A DNA stretch of 64,000 nucleotides from Adiantum capillus-veneris (taxonomy: Eukaryota > Streptophyta > Polypodiopsida > Polypodiales > Pteridaceae): assembly GCA_014529385.2 (NCBI GenBank), contig CM043958.1, positions 137,371,043-137,435,042 on the forward strand, given 5' to 3'. A program made the position numbers and the translations under genes. Below the pieces are notes generated by a model. The model did no database searches, was not told the DNA's origin, and saw only the letters and a program-made list of their open reading frames with translations. Below, piece by piece: positions 11,851 through 22,507 of this stretch; position 1 is the first letter of the stretch; each line of letters begins with the position of its first letter.

Positions 11851-12960
11851 AAACATCATACGTGTATGATGTCTTAGGGCCTAGTAGGAGACCTAATTTG
11901 ACAAAACAGACTGCACCAAAGTGTTCTAAAGGGGTGTACCCTATGTACACCTTGGGACTAAGGTTTTGACCAAAATTTGGTCCCCAAAAGACAAAGTCGA
12001 GTGTAAAAACGAAAAAAACAAGAAACTTGTGATGCAGTGCATGTTTTTGCATTGAAAATTTGTAAGAATCTTTGGAAGCAGTGTTGAAGACTTGGGGAAA
12101 CATGTGCTTGAGTTCTGGACCGAATCTCCCTAGCACAGACATCATATGCGTATGATGTCTCAAGAGTAGATCTAGCAACAAAAACGGACATTTGACTGGA
12201 CACCCATAGTCTGCATATTATATAGAGCATATACACCAAGTTTCATCTCATTTGGGCATATGAACTAAGCATTGAAGAAGTTTTACTCTTTTCCGAAAGC
12301 ACTTTTTTGTGAGCACTTGTGCATGTTGTACACATCAAGGGGCACCTAGGAAACAAACAGAAATGCATTCTAACAACTTAGACATCATACACGAGGCCAG
12401 ATTTTGGGTAGAAGGGCTCATTCTTGTGAACCATTGTGTTTAAGAGCTACCAAGGAGTAAATAGGCCAAGTCCCATTGACTTTGAAGCAATTTAAGGCTA
12501 ATAGAGACCAAGAGACGGATTTAAGCATAGTGACTGCTTGATTTGACCATATCTAGCACAATAGGTGTTGAAATTACATTCTGTAAGTGGCAATGAGTTT
12601 CTTGTGTGGTGGGGATCCTTTGGAATGAAATTCACTCCATTTTGACCAGATAGACATCATTCGCGTATGATGTCTCAGGGGCATATTTAGTGACTAGAAC
12701 TACCAACAAAGCTTACCAAAGTGTGAAACATCTCAAGGCAAGCCTAAGGACCAAGTTTCACCCAATTTGGATCAATTTTGACCTAGTTAACTTCTTGGAT
12801 AAGTCGACAGTGACCAAGTCCTATATAGAAGAGATTGACCTACCTACAAGGGTTAGAACTTCAAAGTGAGCCTAGTTTTGAATTAAAAACATCAAGGAGA
12901 GTGCCTGGTTCAATTTTGAGTTAATTCTGAGAAAGTAGACATCATATGTGTATGATGTCT
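11851..12960. repeat. Phased near-palindromic motif array in the Gypsy-1 leader
   Basis: A 24-bp near-palindrome, arms AGACATCATA and TATGATGTCT around a four-base centre such as TGCG or TGTG, occurs at 11851-11874, 12137-12160, 12652-12675 and 12937-12960. A left half-site lies at 12380. Spacing is 286, 243, 272 and 285 bp. Flanking sequence shows weak similarity between units (for example ACCAAGTTTCA followed by ATTTGG near 12236 and 12750), consistent with a decayed tandem array of about 285-bp units in which the palindrome has been retained. Confidence 0.8.
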
Positions 12961-13304
12961 ATAGACCAATTTTAGAGCTCAAGGTGAGAATCTTTTGCTC
13001 CAGAAGCCTTTGCTGATATCCTAGCATTCCATTTGTCTTATTAGAGTAGGATTTGGAGCTCATATAAGGATCTTGTATTTTTATACAATAAAGTGAGGAT
13101 TACTGATTTGACAAAGAATTGAAGAGTCGAAGTTTTGTACAGATAGCCGGAACCAAGGATTTTCCAAGTTGGTAATCAATTGAAATTGCAAAGTACTCTC
13201 CAGTTTGAAAAACTACTTGGAAGCAAACAAGGACAAAGGAACGACTCCTAGCAGACTTCTAAGGTAAGAGGTTTGGGTTGATAGTTGTTAGTATAAAGAA
13301 TTTG

Positions 13305-15416
13305 ATGACTTTGAGATCGGGAAGGTATATTCAAAGAGAACAGGCAGCGGTCGGAGATCAGGTTAGCTTAGTGTCGATAGAAGAGAGTGTAAACCAAGCA
13401 AGGATAAATCCCTTAGCACCTATCATAGAAGAGGGTACTGATACAGACACCTCTTTTGAAGGATCATATCATTGGATGGCTAACCGAAAACTTGGAGTTT
13501 TCCAGCAGTAAGGGACCATGGGGGGTAGTACCTCTCAAAAACCCTTAAACATGCCAAAGTACACTACAATATTTCTTGAGGGAACCAATGACCATGGAGC
13601 CCTGATGTATGCTAATGTTCGAGGACATCAATGCATATGTATTAAAGAATGGCCTGCGAGAGGATTAACATTAATCATGGTAATTGATGATGGTGATAGG
13701 CTTTGCGATGAGGAGGTAACCAATATCTCATTGTCAAAGACCCTAAAAATAACAATCAATATGGAGACAATGTGGAAAAAGGGAAGATAATTATGGAGAT
13801 TCGAGAGATACCTCCTAAACTCACTCTCTCCTCAGCTACATTCATGACAAGAGAGTGGAAAGAATGGTGACAATCCATGAAAACATTGGGATTTACAAGC
13901 ACAAGGAAGTAAGAATCACCTCTTACAACCGGTGCATGGGAACCCCATGTGAACGAGTTAAGCATGGAAAAACTCCTGTACTTGTTTTAATATGAGTCTA
14001 TAACCAAAAACCGTATTATTATTGCCCATAAGTATGGACGAGAATACGATCCAATTCACCCAGATGATGTAGGGAGAGTGATAACACCGAAACTGATGGC
14101 ACAAGCTTTGGTAGGGAAGCAAAATCCCACAAAAACCCCAAGCAAGGCTACAAATCCCTTCTTAGATGATTACGACACCACCGCATAGTCAAATAAACAA
14201 CCACTACCTAACCCTTAGAACTCACAAGCATCGCCACTATCATTTCAAGCATGGCTCAAAAAGTTTGCAACACCAGACGCAAACACAAAAGGGGCTAGAT
14301 ATATCAAGCTATGTCAGGGCTAGAAACACCACCAAAACCACCACTCCATCGGCAATACCAGAATGAGAGTAGGACAAGAATGCTAAATCCTATCAGGACA
14401 GAAGCACCACAACAAGAACGAGAAGAAAGAAGCCGAGAAAAAGAACGAATACTTGCTAGACCAATCAAGAACTATGGATTATGAGCACCCTTAGGGGAGG
14501 AACATGTACCATATCCCAGGTTAGAAAGGGCTTATAGAGGAGTAATAGAGGATCCTATGTTTAGGATGGTTGATCACCGGAGGATCAAATCCTCCCAACA
14601 TCCAAAAAAGGGTTAAGAAATATTTGGGAAATAGAGATCCAAGGGATAACGTGGCAGACTTTGTGCATGTCATCAAGGCTAAGGAAGTATTGGGCTTTTC
14701 TACACAATTTGCGGGATTTAGGTTAATCCTAGAGGAGGATGCTGCCACCTGGTTTGACTCTATTGAACGTAGAGATTTTGAATCAATGGAGGAGGTATTT
14801 GACGAGTTTATTGAAGAATCCTCTCAAAGAAGAATAGCTCATAATACAGACTCACAAATCCATAAATTCAAGCAGAAAGAGGGAGGATCCATTAGATAGG
14901 CATCCTTAAGGTTGAAACGCTACATAAAATTCTATCCAGTGGAGAAATTTCCAACTCAGTCCCGAAGGACTGAGAAATGCAGATCTTTTAATAAAATTCC
15001 ATATGAAGAAGAGCTCAACTCTAAACGAGTTGACCAAGGAGGCTTTGTACCTAGTAGAAGATTGTGATGTCTACAAGGAAGGTGACTACAAAGACTTAGA
15101 TGATGACTCATCATCACAACAAAGCGGAGCTAAGTCTATAAAGTCAGCACAAAAGAGCGAGGTAACGATGAATTAAGAGAAACTTGTTGAGGAAGTTCTC
15201 AAAAGGATAAGCATGTTTGCTAAGCCACAGGCTAAGCAACCTAAATGGTGTGACAATGAGAAAAAATGAACAAATCATGCTATGAAACAATGTTATTATA
15301 ACAAGCGGTATGTGAGAGAGTGACAATATGCCCCATCAGCCAAAGTAGCACCTCCCAGGTACCATCGATGCCTATGTATGCGGTAGGAAATTTTCCAGGA
15401 ACGGGAGGGGTTGAAT
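13305..15416 (+). pseudogene. Gypsy-1 gag, N-terminal part, split by Copia-2
   Basis: Starts at an ATG giving MTLRSGRYIQ, the same LRSGR opening as Gypsy-2 gag. A retrotransposon capsid-like region is found at 14570-14899 (DPRDNVADFVHV, then EDAATWFDSIERRDFESMEEVF). A TAG follows and the homologous frame then continues (LRLKRYIKFYPVEKFP). Several other frame breaks separate 13305-13511, 13518-13790 and 14166-14366. The frame at 15380-15416 continues after the insertion at 34356. Gag forms the virus-like particle of the element. This copy is dead. It belongs to the same Tat/Athila-like lineage as Gypsy-2. Confidence 0.75.
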
Positions 15417-15426
15417 TGTTGGAATA

Positions 15427-15660
15427 TGTGCGCTCCTTGCCGCACTGTCGAAGCAAGGGCCTTGCCTAACACTGTGTGCGAACCATAGACGGCTCCAAGC
15501 ACACAACTAGCTTAACTAGTAAGCTCAAAAGAGGGCAATGGTGTGTCACTCACCGCTCTATGCTCCTGCCATGGAGGATTCCTCGCCGCGAAGAAGAAGG
15601 AGACGCCGCTACGTCGCGCTCAACCGCTTCACCGCCGTCGTGCCGCCGCAATGCTCTCTT

Positions 15661-15752
<92 letters not shown>

Positions 15753-16053
15753 GGAGGTGAAGAAGAAGAAGATGGAGATGGAGATGGAGCAAGAGCACTC
15801 TTCTATTGCACAAATGAGAGAATGCATGAATTTTAGGTTTAGTTGGCTTTTATATGAGCTCACCCCATTCACACTTGGGGGCCCATGCTTAGCCAACTAA
15901 TCCCTTGAATGTCCCAGTTAGAGTGCGCCTCTCATCGGCGATCACTCTTACCCTTTTCCTATTGGTCCGACAAGCCCGGTACCTGACTCTACCAAATACA
16001 TAATACATGTCCGTCGTAGGTGATGGGGTGTCCGTGAGCCGTGAGGGTTAACA
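15427..16053 (-). repeat. 3' LTR of Gypsy-2
   Basis: 627 bp, read on the minus strand from TGTTAACCCTCACGG to GGAGCGCACA. It contains the compound microsatellite described separately. Confidence 0.95.
15661..15752. repeat. Compound (TC)n(AC)n microsatellite in LTR
   Basis: Uninterrupted CT repeats passing directly into CA repeats, inside the Gypsy-2 3' LTR. The matching tract in the other LTR is at about 28988-29085 and differs in length and by one CAT interruption. The Ser-Leu and Thr-His repeat ORFs across these tracts are artefacts. Confidence 0.95.
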
Positions 16054-16065
16054 TGCCCCCCTTCC
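16054..16065 (-). other. Polypurine tract of Gypsy-2
   Basis: On the minus strand GGAAGGGGGGCA abuts the 3' LTR, the expected plus-strand priming site. Confidence 0.8.
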
Positions 16066-17426
16066 TGATGTAGATTCCATCCTCGGAAGCTATTGAGTTG
16101 AAGCTCGTTCGTCGAGGTAGAAGAGCATTTGAGATGAATGTCCTTAGCCTTCTTCAGTCACTGCAAAATCAAAGAACATTGGCACAGTAATTGCATTCTC
16201 ATAAGTGATTAAAAAGCATATGCAATTCTAGGTAGACAAATTGATTGGTAAAAGAATTTCAAACAATTTGTCAGCAATGAACATTAAATTGCAATGTAAT
16301 CAAATGCATAAACAGATGTAAAGGTAAAAAATTAAACAAGTCTGGGGTCGCTAATTGACGGTCGAAAGGCACTAGAGATCGAATATTAATACCATGGGTA
16401 AGCTTCTTAATTTTCTATGGTCAATTAAGTTGTTTAATCGCGAGAGCCAAGTATTCATGTTCGAGGGCTGACTAGAGGCTATATCTAGAAGACCTTGTAA
16501 TTAAGCTACCATAAAAGGAATTTCTCATGAAATCATCGCCTGACTGATTACTTTTTCTTTGACCCCCCAAATTCTTTTCACAGTGATTCAATTTTGATGT
16601 GTGTGCTTATTTTGTATGCCTTGGGTTTTTTGCTTTTCAAGAAAAAGCGCCCATACTGGGAACCTCTAGGGCTCTAGTACCATAGGCGATACATGTGAGT
16701 GAAGTACCCAATCAAGCTGAGATTTCTCTTCCAGCTTAAGATTTTACAATGTGGCACTTTGATTTTTTGTTTGTTCATTTTCATCATTTTAATTTTGTAA
16801 CTTTGGGGGGTCATATAACACTGATACACCTCCCCAGGCTCATCACACTAGTAAACTCCCTTTATAATACTTAAGCTAAAGGTCAATAGGGTCAAGCCCA
16901 CTAGAAAGCCCTAGTACATTTCACACAATGCTGCGTAAATCGGATTAAGAACCTAAGTAACCATTAATTATTAGGAAGGCATTCCCCATGGTATTAAGAG
17001 AAGATCTCTAACACCTAACTTGGTCAAACTAGCTTAGTCAGACTGCTTGATTTTTAAACCTAGACAAGTGATTATGACAAAAAATTACATTGAATTAAAT
17101 GTTTGATACTAAGCAAATGCGGTGAATATTAGGCTACCAATCACAATTAAAGCAGACAATCATAGATGCAAAAAAGATAAGGGGAAATTCTAATGGACAA
17201 GAAACACCTGTTTGTGTCGATGGTCGCGCTTGATTTGAAGAGCGAGTCGAGATAAAGATTCCATGAAGGTCCAAATCCTATCAATAGCAACACGCTCCTG
17301 TACACACTAGGAAACAAAAGGAATACCTGCAGGAGGCACATTAGTGGGAAAAGGTACCAACACTTATTGAACACAACAAAAAACATAAGGAACCCTAACC
17401 TAATTATTTTCACTCCCCCTAGAGAG
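16066..17426 (-). other. Gypsy-2 3' untranslated region
   Basis: About 1.36 kb between the last ORF and the polypurine tract. I saw no coherent ORF or repeat. Confidence 0.5.
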
Positions 17427-17885
17427 TCAAGGGAATAGGATATTGTAGAGGTTGGGGGGAAACCCTAAGGCTAAACCCCTATCCTCGTCGTCGAGATAAA
17501 CAAAGTCATCATCCATGAGACCATATGTGCCATCTGTGTAGTCCTGTAAATTTTCTTCTTCATCATAGGTGCACATGTTTACTAAAAAGGTCACTAGATG
17601 CCTATAGTCATCTTGGTCAAAAGGGTAGGCTTGTGCAATGGGAGAAACGCTCTCTACTAAGTATGGATCAGACATGGTCAAGAGACGTACCAACCATTCT
17701 AAGTCCTCAAAATTTCTCTCACATGCTAGCGTACCTATCAAATCCCATTCACATGCAAGCACTGGAAAGACCATGTGAAATATTTGTGAAAAGTAACGAG
17801 GGTACCTCTCACCCAAGGAAGGAGTGGATGACTCTAGCGTACTAGCCATATCTGTACACGCAAATAGATGATGGTTAGAGTGCAA
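17427..17885 (-). CDS. Unassigned acidic ORF in Gypsy-2 3' region
   Basis: Up to 152 codons; an internal methionine near codon 13 (MASTLESSTPSLGERYP) is an alternative start. The protein is acidic, with DDDFVYLDDEDRG near the C-terminus, and has no clear transmembrane segment, signal peptide or zinc motif. Athila-type elements can carry an env-like ORF in this position, but nothing here supports an envelope protein. The function is unknown. It could be an accessory protein of the element or a remnant of captured sequence. Confidence 0.35.
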   Translation of the reverse strand: MHSNHHLFACTDMASTLESSTPSLGERYPRYFSQIFHMVFPVLACEWDLIGTLACERNFEDLEWLVRLLTMSDPYLVESVSPIAQAYPFDQDDYRHLVTFLVNMCTYDEEENLQDYTDGTYGLMDDDFVYLDDEDRGLALGFPPNLYNILFP

Positions 17886-18095
17886 ATATTACAAGGGTCG
17901 TGTTCTTGTGCATAATTTGTTTTTATGATTTGTGTTATGGCTCTTGCTCTTTTACTTTTTTATCTTGTTTTTGTGAGTATAAGGCTTTATATATACATTC
18001 CCTAAGATTGGAGATTAAGAGGTCAGGGAGAAAGGTTGAGAGGGAAGCAAGTGAATAATGGATGTCCACAAACACTCCCCCCTTCCTTGGGTAGA

Positions 18096-18557
18096 TCATA
18101 CCGTTTGAAATGAGCTCGTCACCCTTTGAAACCAATTGTTCCAGTTGGTAATAGGTGAGGATTTTTGCCAGTAGTTTTCTATTACCCTAGGTGCCTCGTC
18201 AAGTTGCAAGGGTGGTAAGGTACTCTCCCAGGATCGAACTTGAAGTGGTTCATCAGGTGATTCTTGAACACTGGGAGGTGTGGATTCTTTTGTAGCTTCA
18301 TGGAGGTCCACTACTATAGATGGAGGCTGTGTAGAAGCTTTTACCTCTATGGATGAATTACATGAGGAGCTAGAAGCTTCATGGAACTCCCCCCTTCCTG
18401 AGCTAGGTGGAATAAATTGGTTTTGACTTGGAGCCCAAACTAGCTCTGGACTAGGTGTGTAGCATTCTGTGATCTTTCCCTTCCCATGGTCTGCCATTGG
18501 CTTTAGCGTTACACTGTTTGACTCATATGGGTTTGTTGTCGATAGGGAAGGACACAT
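18096..18557 (-). CDS. Unassigned Ser/Pro-rich ORF in Gypsy-2 3' region
   Basis: Up to 153 codons, rich in Ser, Pro, Thr and Glu, low in hydrophobic segments, probably disordered (for example EASSSSCNSSIEVKAS). No family was recognised. It lies between the second protease-like domain and the acidic ORF and may be the continuation of one larger downstream polyprotein broken by stops. Confidence 0.3.
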   Translation of the reverse strand: MCPSLSTTNPYESNSVTLKPMADHGKGKITECYTPSPELVWAPSQNQFIPPSSGRGEFHEASSSSCNSSIEVKASTQPPSIVVDLHEATKESTPPSVQESPDEPLQVRSWESTLPPLQLDEAPRVIENYWQKSSPITNWNNWFQRVTSSFQTV

Positions 18558-18761
18558 TTTACGTTTAGGTACCCAAATTTGCTCATTTCCATCATAGTAG
18601 CCTTGGGCTTCTAATAGTCATTTTGGAATCCATCGTGATTTGGTCTTGAATCTCCTAGAGCGCGCTCTTGGTTCTCCAGGGAAATTTTTTCTTGAAATGG
18701 ATGGGAGGGTTGAGGTAGTTGGAAGTAAGGCCTTGGGGACCCATTGATATGTACTCTTAGG

Positions 18762-19361
18762 TCATGCAGGTTGAGTACTTGCAATATTACTGCTTGCTGC
18801 AACTACAAGTGTTGAAGTGCTAGGTTCATGGGTAGCCGGCAAAGACGAGTTAACCACCTTGGCTTGTGAATGTTGGCTCTCCTTCAACTTTCTTAGAGTT
18901 TGCAATGTAGGTGACTTTGCTTGAATGATAGGGGTAAGAGTCGGTGGTCGCGTCGTGACACTACCAATATCGCAATCAATAGTGCATTTGGTTGCCAACA
19001 TCCACGTGCGTCCCAGGTTTACGTTGCCTTCCATAGCTCCCGCGGGCATGACTAGAAACCTCTGCACTATGCTTCCATTGTCATAGACAACAGGGGTCTG
19101 AAGGACTCCAAGAATAGCAGTTTTCTTTTTATTAATGCCCTTGACTTGCATTGTACTCGAGGATAGGGTCGGTTTTCCTAATTGACACCAAACTCCATAG
19201 GATAACAAATTGTGTTTAGCTCCCGTATCTAATAAGGCATTGTATAGTACTTTCCCATAGGGGCTATTTAGCTCAATTGGGTATCGTAGCGGTGGCTCAA
19301 ATTCTAATGAGTCGTCATCTGTGTCCTCGAAAAATGCTTGCGTTATTCCCAGATTAGCCTC
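18762..19361 (-). CDS. Second retropepsin-like domain downstream of integrase (Gypsy-2)
   Basis: Reading on from the TGA that ends the integrase frame (19362-19364), the same frame stays open to 18762. It contains VLYNALLDTGAKHNLLSYGV (catalytic-type DTG, Asp codon at 19227-19229) and, about 71 codons after that Asp, VNLGRTWM (about 19016-18993). A hydrophobic (D/T)TGA-N-(L/I)(L/I)S segment followed at this distance by LGRxWM is the retropepsin pattern. The element already has a protease in the usual place before RT (23566-23325), with DGG and ILGRPFM. So this is an extra, C-terminal copy, diverged from the first. Whether it is expressed by stop readthrough, splicing or not at all cannot be seen. 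It could be an inactive structural domain. Confidence 0.7.
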   Translation of the reverse strand, partial: EANLGITQAFFEDTDDDSLEFEPPLRYPIELNSPYGKVLYNALLDTGAKHNLLSYGVWCQLGKPTLSSSTMQVKGINKKKTAILGVLQTPVVYDNGSIVQRFLVMPAGAMEGNVNLGRTWMLATKCTIDCDIGSVTTRPPTLTPIIQAKSPTLQTLRKLKESQHSQAKVVNSSLPATHEPSTSTLVVAASSNIASTQPA

Positions 19362-21284
19362 TCATTGGCGTCTAAGACGTTGTTGTCGTTCTCGAGCCTC
19401 AACTCTTGCTTGGATTTTTCTAAGCTCTGCTTGTTCCTTGGCAACCTTCTTTTGATGGATAGCTTGCAACTCTTCCTGGCTTAGAGGATCATAATATCTT
19501 TTGAATTTACTCCCATTAAGGAATCCAATGGTTTCAACTCCATCTAGAGTCTCCACACGAATGGTACCTTGCGGGGTAATTTCACACACTCGATATGGTC
19601 CCTTACCAGCGTATTTCAATTTCTTCTTTCCATTACGTACCCCGTACATAAGAACTTTATCACCAACCTTGATTTATTTATCCTTTAAATGGCTATCAAA
19701 CCACTTCTTTCTCCTATCCTTCTCCACTAGAGCATTTCGCACAACTAATTGCCTTTCTTCATCTAGCCTTTCCAAGATATATAATCGCTCCACTAAGGGG
19801 TTACCATCCCAACCTTCTTGAGAAGCTACTCGAAGACTAGGAATGACAAACTCCCATGGCATAACTGCTTCTTGGCCATACACCATCTTAAACGGTGTGC
19901 AATTAATAGCAACTTTATACGCAATACGATAAGCCCATAAAGCTGATGTAAGCTTTAGGTCCCAATCAGTGCGATGAGCCTCGACTGTCTTTGTCAAAAT
20001 GGAGATGAGAGTTTTGTTGGTACTCTCAGCTTGGCCATTTGATTGGGGATAATAGGGTGTAGACTTGTGGTGAGATATCATGAAGTTTGATGTGAGTTCT
20101 TTTATTACTTCATTTATAAAATGAGTTCCATTGTCACTCACAAGTTCAAAGGGGCATCCAAAACGTGTGATAATGTTCTCAAAGAGGAACTTAGCTGTTG
20201 TTTTTGCATCCACCTTTCGTGTTGCTTTTGCTTCAGCCCATTTGGTTACATAGTCGGTAGCCACAATGATATATCGTGATTGTGTGTTACGTGCAGCCGG
20301 ACTAATCGGTCCTACAAAGTCTAAGCCCCACTTTTCAAATGGTTGGGTTACCTTGATGGGATGTAGAGGCATCCTATCCCTTCTTTGTGGCTTGTTGAAG
20401 CGTTGGCATTCATCACATCCCTTTGCAAAAAGTGATGCATCCTTAAACAGAGTGGGCCACCAATAGCCGAACTGTAAGATCTTTCGGGCAGTCAACTTTC
20501 CTGAAAAGTGACCACCAGCTACGCCCATGTGTGCCTCTTGTAGAATATATAAATACTCATCCTCGCGGGCACATCGTCTAAGAACATCATCTTTTCCTCT
20601 CTTATAGAGAGTTCCAGCCAGTAAGCAATAGGGTTCGCATTCCTTGATTAATTTTCGAGCTATATCTTTTCGCAGCTCTTTGGGTGGAAAACCATTAACT
20701 AAGAAGTTAACAATCTTTTCACTCCATTCAGGCATTGTCTCAACAATGAACAAAGGAGTATCAAGCAATTCATCATCAACCCCCGTAGGAGCTTCGCCAT
20801 TAGGGATACGAGATAAATGATCCGCCATGACATGTTTCCTCCCAGGCCTCACAACAACGGTGAAGCCAAACTCAAGAAGAATTAACAACCATCGTGTAAT
20901 TCGACCTGTGGAACACGGCTTGTTTACCAAATATAGCAATGCTTGATGATCAACATAAAACACAAACTTGGTAGCAAGAAGGTAATAGCAAAATTTCTTT
21001 ACTGCGTAAATCATAGCTAGACCTTCGCGCTCTGTAGTAGTGTAGTTCATCTCGGCATCATTTAATTGGCAACTTGCAAAGCTAATAGGGTAGTCCAATT
21101 TATGTTCTCCTGGTTGAGTTAGAACACACCCAATAGCAAAATTTGATGCATCAATATGCACATGAAAAGGTACATTCCAATCAGGTGTTCGCAGGATTGG
21201 AGCACTTGTTAGAGCCTTCTTTAATAACTCATAAGATTTATGACATTCTTCCGTCCAGTGAAACTCGATAAGAAGCTTGTACAA
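19362..21284 (-). pseudogene. Gypsy-2 RNase H and integrase
   Basis: From 21284 the frame encodes RNase H (HVHIDASNFAIGCVL; TEREGLAMIYAV; FYVDHQAL). The integrase zinc region follows (GGHFSGKLTARKIL ... CDECQR). The DDE core has its first Asp in GLDFVGPIS, the second in SDNGTHF and the Glu in QSNGQAESTNKTL. All three catalytic residues are present. A TAA at about 19674 interrupts the C-terminal region, which resumes in frame (19649-19362, VGDKVLMYGVRNGKKKL, GPYRV) with an SH3-like DNA-binding part. No chromodomain was seen. A frameshift near 21300 separates this from RT. The frame then ends in a TGA followed by the second protease-like domain. Confidence 0.9.
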
Positions 21285-21307
21285 TGGACGCGCTATCTCG
21301 GCAAAGT

Positions 21308-22489
21308 TTAAATAAACCTTCGATAATAACCAACATGGCCCATAAATCTTTGAACTCCTTTATAGTTAGTAGGTGGTGGCAAATCGGCAATGGCTTTAAT
21401 CTTACTCTCATCTGTGGATATCCCGTTCTTGGACACTATATGCCCTAGAATGACTCCATGCTTAACCCAAAATTGGCATTTGAAAGGGTTCAATGAGATG
21501 CGATAAAATCTGCACCTTTCAAATATTTTTCGTAGATATAACAAATGCTTCTCCCAAGAAGAATAAACACAAAGGTCGTTTAGGAAAGCTTCACAAAACT
21601 CCCTTAGAAATTCTTTAAACACAGTGTTTATTAATCGTTGGAATGTAGCAGGGGCATTCGTTAAGCCAAAAGCCATAACACGAAATGAAAACACTCCAAA
21701 CTATGTGATGAAAGCAGTTTTAGCTTGGTCCTCTAATGCAATTGTGATTTGATTGTAACCAGAGTACCCATCTAAAAAGCTATAAGCTTCCTTGCCCGCA
21801 ACTCTTTCAAGCACATGTTCTGAATATGGCAAGGGATAATGATCTCTCCTAGTGGCTGCATTAACTTTCTTGAGGTCCACGCACACTCTTAGTTTCCCAT
21901 TCTTTTTTGGCACAATGACTATTGGAGAAACCCATTCTGAGTGCTCAATAGGGTATATGAATCCACATTGGATAAGTTTTTTAATCTCCTCTTGTACAAT
22001 TTTGGCGTACTTAGGATTCATTGGATAGGGTCGTTGCTGGACGGGTTTAGCAATGTTGATCATGGGAATTGTATGTTGCACCACAGAAGGTGGAACGCCC
22101 TTCATGTCATGATATGTCCAAGCAAAGATATCCTTGTATTCCTTGAGGAGCTCCTTAAGTACAGCCTCTTCAGTTTCGGTAAGGTCTTGAGCAATAAAGA
22201 CTGGTTTAGACTCCTCACATGGTTCTGCTAATTCTATCTCTTTAACTACCGCTGGACCATAATAGACTCCACTGCTTCCATTGGTAGGTATTCGTTGGGC
22301 TTTGGCATACACAACCTTTCGCTCCCCCGTGGTATAAGATTTAAAATGTTCAGGAGCCGTATGTAAGTCAGCAGGCTCTTGTCCTGACAGAGACCTTTCT
22401 TTTAGTTCTGCCTCCTTTTGTTGTTGAGCTAACTCTTGGTTTTGACGTCTTCTTATAGTTCGACTCAATTTCGGCTCTGTAACCTCCAA
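21308..22489 (-). pseudogene. Gypsy-2 reverse transcriptase
   Basis: Recognisable RT blocks: PKKNGKLRVCVDLKKVN, then SFLDGYSGYNQI (motif A). An in-frame TAG at 21701 is followed by VFSFRVMAFGLTNAPATFQ and then FLNDLCVYS in the place of motif C (YxDD family). Here the first aspartate of the DD pair is Asn, which would abolish or strongly impair polymerase activity. The frame ends at a TAA/frameshift at about 21308. Copying RNA to DNA is the normal role, and this copy is inactive. Confidence 0.9.
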
Positions 22490-22507
22490 TTGAGCGAGGT
22501 CAATGGG

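Noticed and set aside
15476-15900. Open frames encoding long Ser-Leu, Thr-His or Arg-Glu repeats
   Set aside because: They are translations of the (TC)n(AC)n microsatellite in the Gypsy-2 LTR; the same artefact recurs at 28804-29234, 36563-36781 and 46721-47205.
17427-18557. Env-like protein of an Athila-type element
   Set aside because: Position fits, but neither ORF has a signal peptide, transmembrane helix or cysteine pattern; I left them unassigned.
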